Shown in pieces: positions 52,373 through 64,000 of a stretch of 64,000 bases of DNA. Location: assembly GCA_013400155.1 (NCBI GenBank), contig VXBM01000777.1, positions 124,001 through 188,000 of the forward strand, in the 5' to 3' direction. The notes under the pieces are model-generated. The model did no database searches, was not told the DNA's origin, and saw only the letters and a program-made list of their open reading frames with translations. The DNA comes from Helopsaltes ochotensis. Lineage: Eukaryota > Chordata > Aves > Passeriformes > Locustellidae. Numbering within the stretch: the first letter of the stretch is position 1; every line of letters starts with the position of its first letter. The position numbers were made by a program, and so were the translations under genes.

Positions 52373-54309
52373 ACAGCCCAGTATGAGTATCTTATCTCAG
52401 CCTGTATTTCTGCACTCTGAGAGTAAAAGAACCCTTTTTAGTGCTTATCTCCCCATGGAATACAGAGTTGCCTCCTAGTTTGCTGCCAATCTGCCAGTAT
52501 TTGCAGTATTACTTTTTCTTTTGTCATATCATTATGTGTAATATAGCAAATTCTAACTCAAACTTTCAACCATTTCTGCCAAAAAATTACCAAAAACTTA
52601 GGAGATTTAAAAAACTTTTTTTGAAACATCTACCATGCATGTTTAAGAAAACATCTTGTTTCAGTAGTTTCTAATTGCTAAAACTCCTTGTAGTAGTGAC
52701 AAGCAGTCCCCTACTATGTCGGTATTTTGGACCAAAAATTATGTTCTGCACTAAAATTCCAGACAAAGATATTTTATTTACTTAAATATTTTCATAACTA
52801 TTGAAGACATGTTACTTAAATACAATATGTGTTTCATCATTATGGTACAAGTTCTAATATTTTAGCTGAAGATCATATATTACTCTTAGGTAAAAGACAT
52901 ATTCAAAATAGCACAAATAGAGAGAGATAAAATTACTGCAGAACTTCGGACAATGTAGAGGATGCAATAAGAGGGATGAAAGCTATTCACAGGCTCATGA
53001 AGTTCCTGCATGTTATTCAAAGAAATAAAGCATAAAATAGTGTTTTGTTTTCTTTGCCTTATTTGTTGATTTTGCTAGGGGAAGCTCTTCAGAAGTACTA
53101 GAGCTTATAAGTACTCAACTTGAAAATTTGTGTCTCTGCTTGAAAATTACATCCTTCCAAAGTATTGGGATGAGTGGGAGATTGAAAAATAGATTACGTG
53201 GAAATGTGGTGGAAGGAAGAAAATCAGTGAGAGGCATTATCAAAGTACAAACTATAGCTGAGCCTGCGGTTGGAGGGCTTCTGTTAGATACTAAAGAAAA
53301 AATGCTGTGAAGTAGATGGTAATTACATGAAGATACACGGAAGTTCTAAAGGTTTGAATGCTACATTTAATAATAATTTATTTGTATCAAAGCTACTGAC
53401 AAGAATTTCTCTTAAAGTAAATAAAGCTATGAAGTTTCTGCATCTCCTACTGTAAGGTGGATCTCATCACATAAGCAAATACTGAGAGCAAAAGAACAGA
53501 ACATGGCAGATTGAACAGCACTCGAATGGGTAAAATGGATCATAAAATTAATGGATACAAATGTAAATACGATTTAATTAGAAGGATTCAAAATATCTTA
53601 AAAGCCATACAGCAAGCATCTGCAGCAAGAACAAGGATGGTTCTGTGTTTGTACTGTATTTCTAGAAACCTAGATAAAAAGATGCATTTCTACCTGCAAA
53701 ACTCTACTTTAATACCACTGGAGTGAAGAGCTACAGAAGAGACAGGGTGTGATTCTGGGGATGATTCTGAATGGGAGTCTAGCTTATTCCATGGAGAAAG
53801 ATCTATGTTAGTGCATTAGTTAGGGGAGGTATGCTTCTTCTGAAACAAATCTCCCTACCATCCTCACTAATAAAAAAAGTGATCTTGGAGCAGTAGAATT
53901 GGATTCCATTTAGATAAAGCTAAATCAAAAGATGTGCTCCAAGGGCTAAGTTAGCCAATTTCAAATGTCAATGGGTATTCAACGCACGAAATCCAAGCAC
54001 AGATACCCAGACATAAATCTCTCATAACCCATATGGTATGGATGTAAAGTTATCATGATTGACTGTTTTACAGACCTGCTTCTATTGCATCTTACTGTTG
54101 CTAAGATGATGATGCCTTAAGTTTGCCTTAAGTCTCCTCTTACTCCATTGTCTACAGAAGAGGTTTCCAAAGGAAACATTTAGCACAATTGGGTGCCTGA
54201 AATTTCAGACAGAGATCAAATTCATCAAAAGATTCTTATGGAGACTAAAGAGCAACAGGATAACAAGGGAAGTCCTTTAATATAGCGGTAACTGGTTGAA
54301 GCAGAGTAA

Positions 54310-54800
54310 TGGGTGGAACTGAGTATTCAGTTTCTATAATGTGGAGAAGTTTTTAGCATGATTCCAAAGGGTTATGTGCTGGCCCATGCTGTTGAAATTA
54401 TTTAAAAAATAATTAGGAAATGGTGATGGCATAGATTCAGTTCATTATCGGTAAAAGCAGAGTAATATACATGGGGAAAAACAACAAACAATCCTAATTA
54501 TACAATCCTGAGAGTCCTACTCAGGAAAGAGATGTCAAAGCCTCTGCAGATAGTTACCTGGAAATGTAGGAACAGCATTTGGCAACAGCAAGAAAGGCAA
54601 ATAAAATGGTTGCAATTATCAGTAAAATTAATGGTCATAAAAGCTTCATTACATCAGGTGACAAATTCACTACACTAGGTTGCTGCAAAATTTTGTACTT
54701 ACCTGACTCTAAAGAGGGTGCAAAAGAAGTTGAGAGGATAAAGAAAAGAGCAGCATGGATTACCCAAGGTACAGAACATTTTTTTCATAGTGGAAAAAAA
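54310..54800 (+). mobile_element. Decayed LINE ORF2 C-terminal fragment (CR1/L2-like)
   Basis: In plus-strand translation, KGLCAGPC near 54365 resembles the RT block usually containing Q-G-x-x-L-G-P. It is followed by VIYMGKNN, QERDVKASADSYLEM and LATARKANKMVAIISK (54578-54640), then VERIKKRAAWITQGTEHF near 54735-54785, in the order typical of the C-terminal ORF2 region of CR1/L2 LINEs. Several stops and at least one frame change make it non-functional. An open frame of 74 codons survives at 54579-54803. Confidence 0.75.
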
Positions 54801-55917
54801 TAAGTAGGCTAGAATTGTTCTATTTAGTTAAAGTGATGACTGAGCAGCACAAATCAGAACTATGAACAGTGGAGGTGTGAACCAATAACAATACTTAAAC
54901 CTTTGTTTGCATAATACAAGGGAAAAAAATCAGTAATAAATCTAAGATCAAAGGAAATTTTTGTTTTTTGTAAAATGCATAAGGAAATTGCAGAGTTTAT
55001 TGACAAAGTATATTGCAGAGACCAATTAATAAATACATTTAAGAGGATTAGGAAAGGTCCATCCAGTCTTTGTAAATGCAAAGATTTTTATTCAATATCC
55101 CAACTGGGAAGTTGTTAAGCTACTGAGAGTTGGAAACTGGGAGGGTACACTGGAGAATACAGATGAAATATTTACCTTGTTGATCATACTTTCACCAACT
55201 GTTGCATGCCAATCCCCTTTAGAAACGAGACAAATAGACCTTTGATTGAGCTTAATAGGGTCTTGTTTTTATGAATAATAAGGTATTTAAAGTTTTCCTG
55301 TGCTCTGAATTGAAAGGAGAATATGATCACTGAAATTTTAAAACTACTTTGAGTAAAAACTCCGAATCTGTATTTTTAATATTCACTGAATACAAGTGCA
55401 ATCTTTTTTGTTCTCATTCAGGATTGGGATTGTGCTTATTAAAAATGAATAGAAGGCATTTTATAAACTTCTGTAAAAGGTCTGAAATTCAGTTTGAAGT
55501 GACATGTATAATTGTCAGTCAAATATATGAACTGAATGTGAAAAATTAAAAAGAGAAGGTCAATTCTTTCTCCATATAATTCAGTAGTAGAAATAAAACG
55601 GGTATTATCCCTGAAACTAGGCAAATTACATGCATTTACATGTCAAAGTAACTTTAAGATAGAGCATACCAAATAGTGATTGTAGAATAAGACTACCCAG
55701 GAAACTTACTTACTTCAGTCCTTAAGGGAAAATACAAGCATCTCTTCATTACCATGCACTCTGAAACTAATCACAAAATGAAAGAAAAATACTTGAGAAG
55801 AAATTATGGAAAAAAATAATGGAGAAATTAATGATGTTGGAATACTGAATTTACTGAAAAAAATCATTAACAGTAATACCTAATAGATGTTTTTTTTTAA
55901 TTTCCAGAATAAAGCAT

Positions 55918-55957
55918 TTATTATTATAAATAATGTTTTATTATTATAAATAACGTT
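55918..55957. repeat. Tandem duplication, 20-bp unit, two copies
   Basis: Two units beginning ttattattataaataa differ at one position. Confidence 0.92.
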
Positions 55958-58900
55958 AAGGTAGAAGTATGATTGGAAACTGTTGTAGCCATTAAGAATA
56001 CCCCTACTTTAAGATAAATAAAGTCTATTTGGTAAGAACCATAAGACTTTTCAAAAAACGATGCAAGACCACTTGAAGGAAAAATTTAGGTATGCAACAA
56101 AAAATCTCTCACTTGATATTGAACTATTACATGTTGACGTACTGTGATATGAAGCAAGTCTTGTTTTACACAGCTATATTTATCACAGAAAGGCATTAGA
56201 AGCACGCCTTCAATGTTCAGTCTCATTTCAAGAGAGGTTTTTTTTTCATTCCTAGCTTTCTAAAGGCAGTGTCATGAAGAGTAGGCAGCAAAGGATTCTT
56301 CTGTTTCTGCACACCCATACTTTTCCAAATACTTTCTCCTGTCGGATATTTACTCCTTCACTATTTTATCTCCCTAAAAGCATTCTGGCCTCCTCAGTTT
56401 CCACAAGAGAACGCACATTTTAGAAAGAATTATATGGACATTATAAAACAAATTATTTACACATGATTTCAAAGTGTCTCTATTTAAGCCTTCTTTTAGA
56501 ATAGTTTCATTCTCAATGTTATGATAATTATTACAATGCCAATTATCTTAATTTATTGGTTTAGTGTCTGAATACACTATCAGACTTGGATTACAAACTT
56601 TTTCTAAGTTGCATGTCTTGTAGCTACTTCTGGAAAACTTCTATTTTAAAAATGAAATGCAAAGGTATTTTCCTAGTAGATGTCTGCTTTCCTCGTCTCA
56701 CTCACCAGTCAATAAGACCCGTCTCCAGTTAAAAAGTTAATTCTCACGGCAAGATCTCAAAAGTTTCAGAGATATTGACTAGGATGGAGAAAAAACCCCC
56801 AAGCACAACATGATATTAACTATCAAAGCAGGTTTTTGATTTAAAAGTATTTCATTAAAATGTTCTTCGCAAAACAATACACAATTTTGGGTTTTATTTT
56901 AATGTATTACTTTAGCTTCTAGACTATATAGTCGTACATTACCTAATTACTAAGGCAGTATTTACTGTCATGTGACAGTTCTAGGTAATTACTAAAAATA
57001 TTTTAGAACTATCTTAAAGAGGTTAATTAAGCCATACCTGTGTGCTTTTACATGGCAGTATTGTTTCTGACAACTGATTTAACACGTTGGTGACATCTAT
57101 CTCAATTAAAATGGATAAATATAAAATGATAATAAAATCTAAACAATCATAAACATATCCTGTAAAACTTACAGCAGAACTAAGATATTTTTTCAGTACT
57201 AATATTTAGATTGTGTTTCTACAAATTCCTGAGATAGTATTAAATATCAGTGTCCAGAGGAATTCTTGCAGTAAGATATTCTTACTGGAGCAGCCGTAGG
57301 TTACCCAGCAATCAGTCTGTATCAGTTCCTGCTGGGTCTTCTTTCAGGAGCAAGAGATCAGTTATTTGCTTTTCTTTCCTATTTCCCTTCTTTCAAACTC
57401 TTCAGAAAGGAACACTGTTGTTCATAGTCATACTGCAAACACTATACATGAAGTCCTAAACAGAGAAGTTGACAAAAGCTTATACCTAATTACAAACAAA
57501 TACTTCAGTTGTTCTTGCCTGAAGATAGTAACTGTATTTGCTGAATAAAACCCCCACAGAATAAGCAATTAAAACCTTTCAAACAGGTTCTTGTAATAGT
57601 ACCATGTAAAGGGTGAACAAAATCCTTTTTAGCAATAGGATGTGGATTATTTCACATAATCTTCACTAAATTTATAGTTTCTGGCATTCCAATACACATT
57701 TAATTGTAAATTACTATAAATTAATGGAACATAGATCAAGTTTTAAAACTAAAAAGATTACCAAATAATCACATGTCAAAGTACATGGAGAACTTAGCTT
57801 TTTCTACTTGGAGAACTTTTCTACTTGGTTTCTGTCCTAACTCAAATTTTTTGCAGACATATATATTGATATGTGATAGGCTGCTAAATTAAATAAAAAT
57901 TCATAATTCCCTAATATAAATGAATATTAGTCAGTGAAATTCCATTTTGTAGTTCTCACTTCTGCAGTAAAATACAACCTTTCCCATTTTCACTTTGGCT
58001 AGTTAAGTGATAAATACTTTCTAAAACAAAATTATGGGGAATTTTTTTTTTTTATTTTAATTTAATTTAGGCTGTAGGGAACGAGTCTGAACTTGCAATC
58101 AAATGCAACATTTTTATACCAAAAAATAGTTACTGAAATATTCAGTCCTGCAACCTCCTGGAAACTGTGATTTATAATGTAGAGATAAGTATCAAAAAGC
58201 AATGTAAGTTTTGATCCAATATTAAATACATCCTGACTGTTGTGTAATTTTGAAAAATTTACATCAGCAAAACGAGGAATCGTTTGTTGCTATTGAGCAC
58301 AGCAAGAATGACATAGGACACTTGGTGAAGAGAAAGAGCAAAAGAGGGCTTGACCTTCATTGTCCTCTCTTATATAGTTTTCAGGTCCATGCCAGGGACT
58401 GGATGAGAGTGTGGCCACCTCTCCAAATCCACTGGCCAAACTGACAGTCAATCAAATGTGTTTTTCACTCAGAAGGCACATGATGTTTTCTAGAAAAATT
58501 CCCGAACATCCCTATCTACTGATAACACCAGCGTGAGAAAGAAGCAAAGACACTGCACAACAATGAGAATTCTGACTCCACTTTAGAAACTAAGAAACAC
58601 ACCAGAAAGGCTGCAAAAGTTAGGGCAACAATTGTTGTATGACCTTACTCTACAACCAACATATTAATATTTTATTATTAAATTTGTTTCGAGAATATTG
58701 CTAAAGAGCCTGTAAATCTGCAAATGTAGTTGGAACAGAATGATTTTTGCCATACCACACAGACCACTGGGTAAATCTTGTAATCATTAAAATGATCCCC
58801 CACTTCTCAGTAAATCTACAGAATAAAACTACTGACAATAATTCCAAGTATCTGTCTTGTTTTAGCTTGCTTCATGAAGTCAAAACTCACTCATGGCTAC

Positions 58901-61900
58901 AGGTATCTTTCCATGTTACAAACAAAGCTTGAAGTTCTGGAGAAGATTTTTCCTGGCAACTTACTGTTAGTTATAGAAACAATGAGAAATTCAAATGTAT
59001 TAAAAAAAAAAAAAAGGAAATAAAACAAGAGAAAAAATATTTCTAGTCCAAAAGCTTTTTGTTTTGCACTCCCATTGTGAAAAAAGAAACTTTGAAGAAC
59101 TGAATAAATATAGTGCAAATAAGAAGTAAAGGTTTTATTTTAGTACCGCTTTATGAAAATCATACTTATGGAGACATACATAAAATAATTTATTATCTAA
59201 CTGAATTTGTTATCTCCAGGAATCACAATTTTGACATATAATTCTTTCACAAGCCTTTCAAGTGACTTCTGCCACACAGTTTTGAAGATTTTTCTAGACT
59301 TTCACTACTGACACAATTTCTAGTCACAATTTATAACCATGCGTTTTACTCTGAGTAGCCATATTTCTTTCTCAAGTTTTGTTTGCGTCAGCTAAATTAC
59401 ACCTCTCTCCTCAAGTTTCTCTCTCTCTAACTGATATTTTATCCTTCTAGTCATCCTTGGGGTTCCCTACACTTGTTTAAATTAATCTTTCTTGAACACA
59501 TGACTAGAACTACAGAATAATAAAACTATATCTTTCCAATGTCTTGCACAAAGTTACATTTCCTGTCTTTACTAAATTCACTAAAGTATAGCAAAATTGC
59601 ATTATATTTCCATAACAGTGTCCCATAACCATCTTCCACTTAACCGACATTGTCAGACTTGTAAAAAAAAAAAGATTTAAGATAAGCACAAACTCCTACC
59701 ATCACAGAAAAAGAAATCCTCAAGAATCAAGTTAATATCACCATAAGTAACTTTTACGACTACTCTCTATAACTTTGTGGTGTTCAATTTAATCAATTTC
59801 TTACATTCCAGTTGAGAAACTTGTTTCACTTTTCTTATCTAAGGTTTTTTTGCATTAGCAATACCTTACAACTTTATAATACTTTTACTCTCACTAAGAC
59901 TTGCAAATACCTCAAGAAAAAGGAAACAACAGTATAATAGGTCCCAGCAAAACCAAAAAAGGTGGCATTGGTATTAGACTGAAATGAAGAGTAAAATTAA
60001 CGTTACTGTAACAGTGAGAAAATTAGGAAGCAAATGGTTGGCAACACCAAACTCATTCATTACCGGTAAAATATCTTTCATATGTTGCTTTAAATAATGT
60101 ATAAGTAATACTCACTACCTACAGAGATCTTAGGGTCCCGTCTTCCTCGTACCCTAAACAGCAGAGAGATAGACAGATAGCAAACTGATACTGCTCCCTG
60201 ATTCAGAAGTAATTCTGTCACTGAAGATCATAGGATACTGTTCTAATCTCAGTAGGTATTTCATGATACTTTGACAATTAAATGCCTCCTGTTTTAAAAA
60301 TGAAATATGCCAGCTGATTCTTGTGGGAATAAGTTGTCAGAGATGCCATGAGACCAGCTGAGTTTCATATATCCCAAAAGTTTCTGACAAGCAGAATAAA
60401 TTAACTAAGAGCACCTAGCTAAAGCAATCTGTAGATTTTTTCTTTTCTGGAGTCTAATTCATATCTGAAGTAACTCCATATAGGAGAATATGGCTCAGTT
60501 TTGTGTTATATTAATACACTGCTAAAACAAATAAAATCAAATTTTTCTTTATGCTTACTTCAAGTAATAACTTATGCAAGCTTTTTTGCTAAATTTATTT
60601 ATTGGTAAGATAAAGAACTATTGAGCTTGCCCTACTACAACTCAGTGAGAAAACATTACACTAAGGAAATAAAGGTCTTATAGGTGATAGGTAAGTCACC
60701 AGAAATGAATGCCAATTAAAGCTCTATATTGCACCATACCACTTTGTACTTAATAAATGCTTCTTACATTAAATAAATTCTAATTAATAAACTAATAATG
60801 CAAATACACTAGTCCTAATTTTATTATCATCTCTTCGATTGTAATATCCTTCATGACTATTGATATCTTCAAAAAAAGTAATGATCTTCTAGAAACTAAG
60901 TAAAATGCATTTAAAATATATTTTGTATATGTTTTTATTATAAATTTCACAACCTATTGAGGTTAGAAAATATTTTAATCCATTGGAATATAGCTATGTC
61001 TATCTAGCAGCAGAAAATCCTTATTTCTACCTGCCTCAATTGTTGGACTTTTTGATGCAGGAATTCTTCTGTGCTATCTTGGTAAATATATCCTATCAGT
61101 GATAGACTGAGATTCCTTTCATGGAGAGAAAAGTTTTAAATACTCCTTTTACTCCTAATCCCGTATTTTTTTTCAAAATAAGAAATAATGATTTGAAGAT
61201 GCACAGAAGCAGAGACAAAAGTAACTTGTCTCACCAGTGAGTAAATTCACAGATGAGGTTACTGTATGTGCATCACATGCAGAGCTTTTCATAAGATTTT
61301 CAAGTTAAAATCATGGTCATATACAAGTAAGTTCCTCATTTATATTACTTCAAATGAGAAACTGTAGCTAGGCAAAGTGATTACTTCCACTCTTTGTTAG
61401 ATAAATACAGTGCATGAGACTGTCCTATCAATTGGGTTATCTAATTAAGTTTAAGATTATCCAGGTGTTTGAAACATGACCTAGACGGCTTTCATTTGAT
61501 GAACTACTGGAAAATCAAAGGTCAAGATTAAACAAAGGCTTTCCATACAAAAGCACACATATTTAAGACACATTAGACGAAATCAAAGGAGGTAAAAAAG
61601 CTTTTGAGACACTCCCTGAACAATTTTATTAATGGAGGGAACTGAAGCAAAAGGACTAAATACAATCAAGGCCTGCATGAACATAATTTCAAAAGATGAC
61701 TAAAACAATTTCGCTGCACACACTCAGTGAGCTCTCACTTCCACTCTCTCTCTCCATCTCTGTGTTTGAATTTGCGCTATCTTTCTGTCCTGCTTGCTCT
61801 GGTCTTCTCTTATCCCTTGCTAAGCAATTCAGCTTACCAAACCAACAGAATAATATCCATTGATATAGTGAGGGGAGCAACACTCACCTCAGGTTCAGCT

Positions 61901-63070
61901 GAGCAGTTAGACTTACCCAAGGGAAACTGCAGGAGCCAGCAGGGACAAATTATCATTTTGACAGCAGCAAGCTATTTTCTTGGCTCCATCATTTCATGAA
62001 GCACTATGGATCATGCTTTCTCGAGAGAAGTCTACAAATCTGGGTATGCTTAAAAGTAGTTGTTCCTTAAAGAACCTTAAAGAGAGGTGCATAGCTGAAT
62101 CCTACATAATTCATAATATGACAGAATCCTTACCAGACTAGATAAAGGGCACACCAAAATGTTCCTATGAATTGCCAGCAAGGCCTCCACACAGCTAAAT
62201 CACACAATTATAATCCTGTGCTTTAAGTCAATTGATAATGAAAGATGTATAACAACTTGGGCAATGCATCATTTTGTGGTATTAGGGTGACAGAGGAGTC
62301 AAAGTTTTATTATTAGCGACAAACTATAAGATCATGTGAAATAAGCACCAATACAACCCTTACCCTAACACTGAGATCTCACAAAATAACAGTGGTTAAA
62401 ACTGCCTAGCCGAAACCTGATATATCCAATAAAAATCTGATCCTGTACATCAAGTTCAACAAAAATTTTGGTGACAATTATGTATTTTGGGCCTTCGGAC
62501 AAAATGCTGACTTGTTTTAATGACAGAAGAAAACCCAATAAAACTACAGAAGACATACATACAAACATCAGTGGTCCAAAACAATTGCTATTTACGTCAT
62601 GATTTGTGTTTTTTCATATGCCAGCTCAATAAAAGGGATTTATTCCATAGGTTTTCTGAATATGTAATACCTTCATACTTCAAATGTGTCTGTGTCAACG
62701 CAAGGTTTCACTGAAGTCACATAGACAGGTGATCCCTTCACATCAACTGAATTAACAAGAAAAAAATAGTTCCTCAAATGTTCCCTAGAGTACTGAAACC
62801 AGACTATTAGATTCAGTATAGTACTTATTTATGGACAAATTAATCTAAGGATTTTATACTATGACAATATTGGCTCACAATAATAAAATGTCCAAAATAA
62901 AATCTGGAATGAATACAAATACACAAAGAAAAACTGACCTGTCCTCAAACTTTCATTGCCAAAAAATTAGCCTTCATTTGACTTTATGTATATGCTACAA
63001 ATAGTTCTTCATTAAAGTGAGACATAAATTTCAAAGAATTAAAGATTTTAGGAAAAGTTAAAATTATGAT

Positions 63071-63629
63071 TGCTGGGTTAGCTGAAGTAGAAAGATAAGC
63101 TCTGTTTACAGTTAACAGAAGCCGGATCTTAGATAAGCTATCCCAGATCTAATTTCTCACTGCCTGCCAATTTCACGTTTAACAGAATGTGGCAAACAAG
63201 ACACAAGACAGGTGCAAACTTCTTATGTTTGAAGGACCCACTGGACACAAGGAAACTGCGGGATTTGGTTGTCACACTGAAAATTCGGTTGTATATATTG
63301 AAAAGGTAAGAAAGAGCGAGGAAGACTCATTTTACTTCCTCATTTCTGGAGACCCCTCCCCAGAATGGACCACCAACTCATTTCAGGGAACAAACCACGC
63401 ATGCTTAATAGCCTTTTTGCCAATTAGCATATGAAACGGAAAACAGGAAGTGACAAGGGTATAAATATGCATTTGCATTTGGTGTATTCAACACTTTTGT
63501 AAATAAAAGGCTTTGTAATGATTGGTGAAATTTGTAGTGCATATTGGGAATGATGCCACGCACTACCCAGCATTGTAATAAACATACACTTTCTAACTTT
63601 AAACTGTCTTTTATAGTCTTTATCCGTCA
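63071..63629 (+). mobile_element. LTR-like element with complete promoter and poly(A) architecture
   Basis: A 560-nt block, GC-richer and with more CpG than its surroundings, begins with TG and ends with CA. It holds, in order: a CCAAT box (63420-63424), an ETS-type CAGGAAGT (63444-63451), TATAAATA (63460-63467), an octamer ATTTGCAT (63471-63478) and AATAAA at 63502-63507 and 63577-63582. A TATA box followed about 110 nt later by AATAAA is the U3-R layout of a retroviral LTR. No adjacent viral coding sequence or clear target-site duplication is visible. The ends are estimates and the family is unnamed. It is antisense to PACRG. Alternatives are a cellular alternative promoter or another repeat class. 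Confidence 0.5.
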
Positions 63630-64000
63630 TAGTTAGATATCGATTTTAGATCAGTATTCATATTTTAGTAATTCAAAAGAGAAAAAAGGTAATAAAGAAA
63701 TGTATGAAATTTTAGTCATTTATTTACATTAGCCCAAGTACAACTTCACAAAGGCAGATTTAAAATCTGCAGTCTTTGGAGGCAATGTCGAAATTCCCAT
63801 TTACTTCTGTAAAATTAAGTTGGGAATGAAGTCAATAATAATAAGATAACTTAAAGAAACTTCATTGCTTTTCTCAACATAGATAATGGCATTGCTAGCA
63901 AGGCAAACACAATGTTTATTTTTCTAACATTCCATCTACTTTACTGCAAAACAGATTGCAACATGATAACCACAAAAGGAAAGTCAGAATATTTTGAAAC

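Larger units (their letters stand above)
28932..64000 (-). other. PACRG: PACRG upstream intron (partial, runs off the right edge)
   Basis: This is everything upstream, on the minus strand, of the first PACRG exon found. Vertebrate PACRG has coding exons before this point, and I looked for a minus-strand match to the conserved segment preceding the Val-Glu-Ile-Glu start of the exon but saw none. I therefore read the whole stretch as one intron, which is inference. Apart from the repeats and LTRs listed, blocks such as 35-48 kb and 55-63 kb hold AT-rich sequence with only short, chance-like open frames. Confidence 0.7.

Noticed and set aside
60128..60157. TTAGGGT/ACCCTAA inverted pair suggesting telomere-like repeat
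   Set aside because: Single 7-bp units only, with no array; chance-level.
34083..64000. A complete endogenous retrovirus between the two LTR-like elements
   Set aside because: They lie in opposite orientation, are dissimilar in sequence, and no gag/pol/env-like frames occur between them. They are separate solo insertions.
1..64000. CRISPR arrays, operons, plasmid or phage features
   Set aside because: No regularly spaced direct repeats or compact gene clusters; spliced exons and LINEs show this is vertebrate DNA.

Overview
This is vertebrate, almost certainly avian, nuclear DNA: AT-rich, intron-dominated, with no long open frames. It is littered with CR1-type LINE fragments, and carries an LTR of a kind common in bird endogenous retroviruses. 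There are no bacterial or organellar genes, operons, CRISPR arrays or recognisable tRNA/rRNA genes.

The only protein-coding gene I can identify securely is PACRG (parkin co-regulated gene) on the minus strand. Two consecutive internal exons are present, 28760-28931 and 19044-19193. They have canonical splice sites and join in matching phase across a 9.6 kb intron. Everything to the right (28932-64000) is upstream intron, and everything to the left (1-19043) is downstream intron. I did not find the first exons, the last exon(s) or the promoter. PACRG genes are large in vertebrates, so this fits a window inside the gene body. PACRG builds the inner junction of ciliary doublet microtubules.

Region by region: 1-11.7 kb is unique-looking AT-rich intron with a few simple repeats; 11.7-12.4 kb is an inverted CR1 3' end; 12.4-19.0 kb is intron with two weak unidentified patches; 19.0-19.2 kb is a PACRG exon; 19.2-28.8 kb is an intron with a CR1 tail, a large reverse CR1 copy (ORF1 and part of ORF2), a possible plus-strand terminal exon at 24.8-25.1 kb and a LINE reverse-transcriptase relic at 26.3-26.7 kb; 28.8-28.9 kb is a PACRG exon; 28.9-64 kb is intron with a possible alternative PACRG exon (29.6-29.9 kb), several CR1 pieces, a truncated LTR at 34.1-34.4 kb, a second LINE relic at 54.3-54.8 kb and an LTR-like promoter block at 63.1-63.6 kb.

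I found no convincing new multigene system. The points most worth a second look are the in-phase exon-like segment just upstream of the PACRG exon, the plus-strand exon-like segment inside the PACRG intron, the promoter-like LTR at the right end, and the odd anatomy of the large CR1 copy (3' end missing, endonuclease missing).
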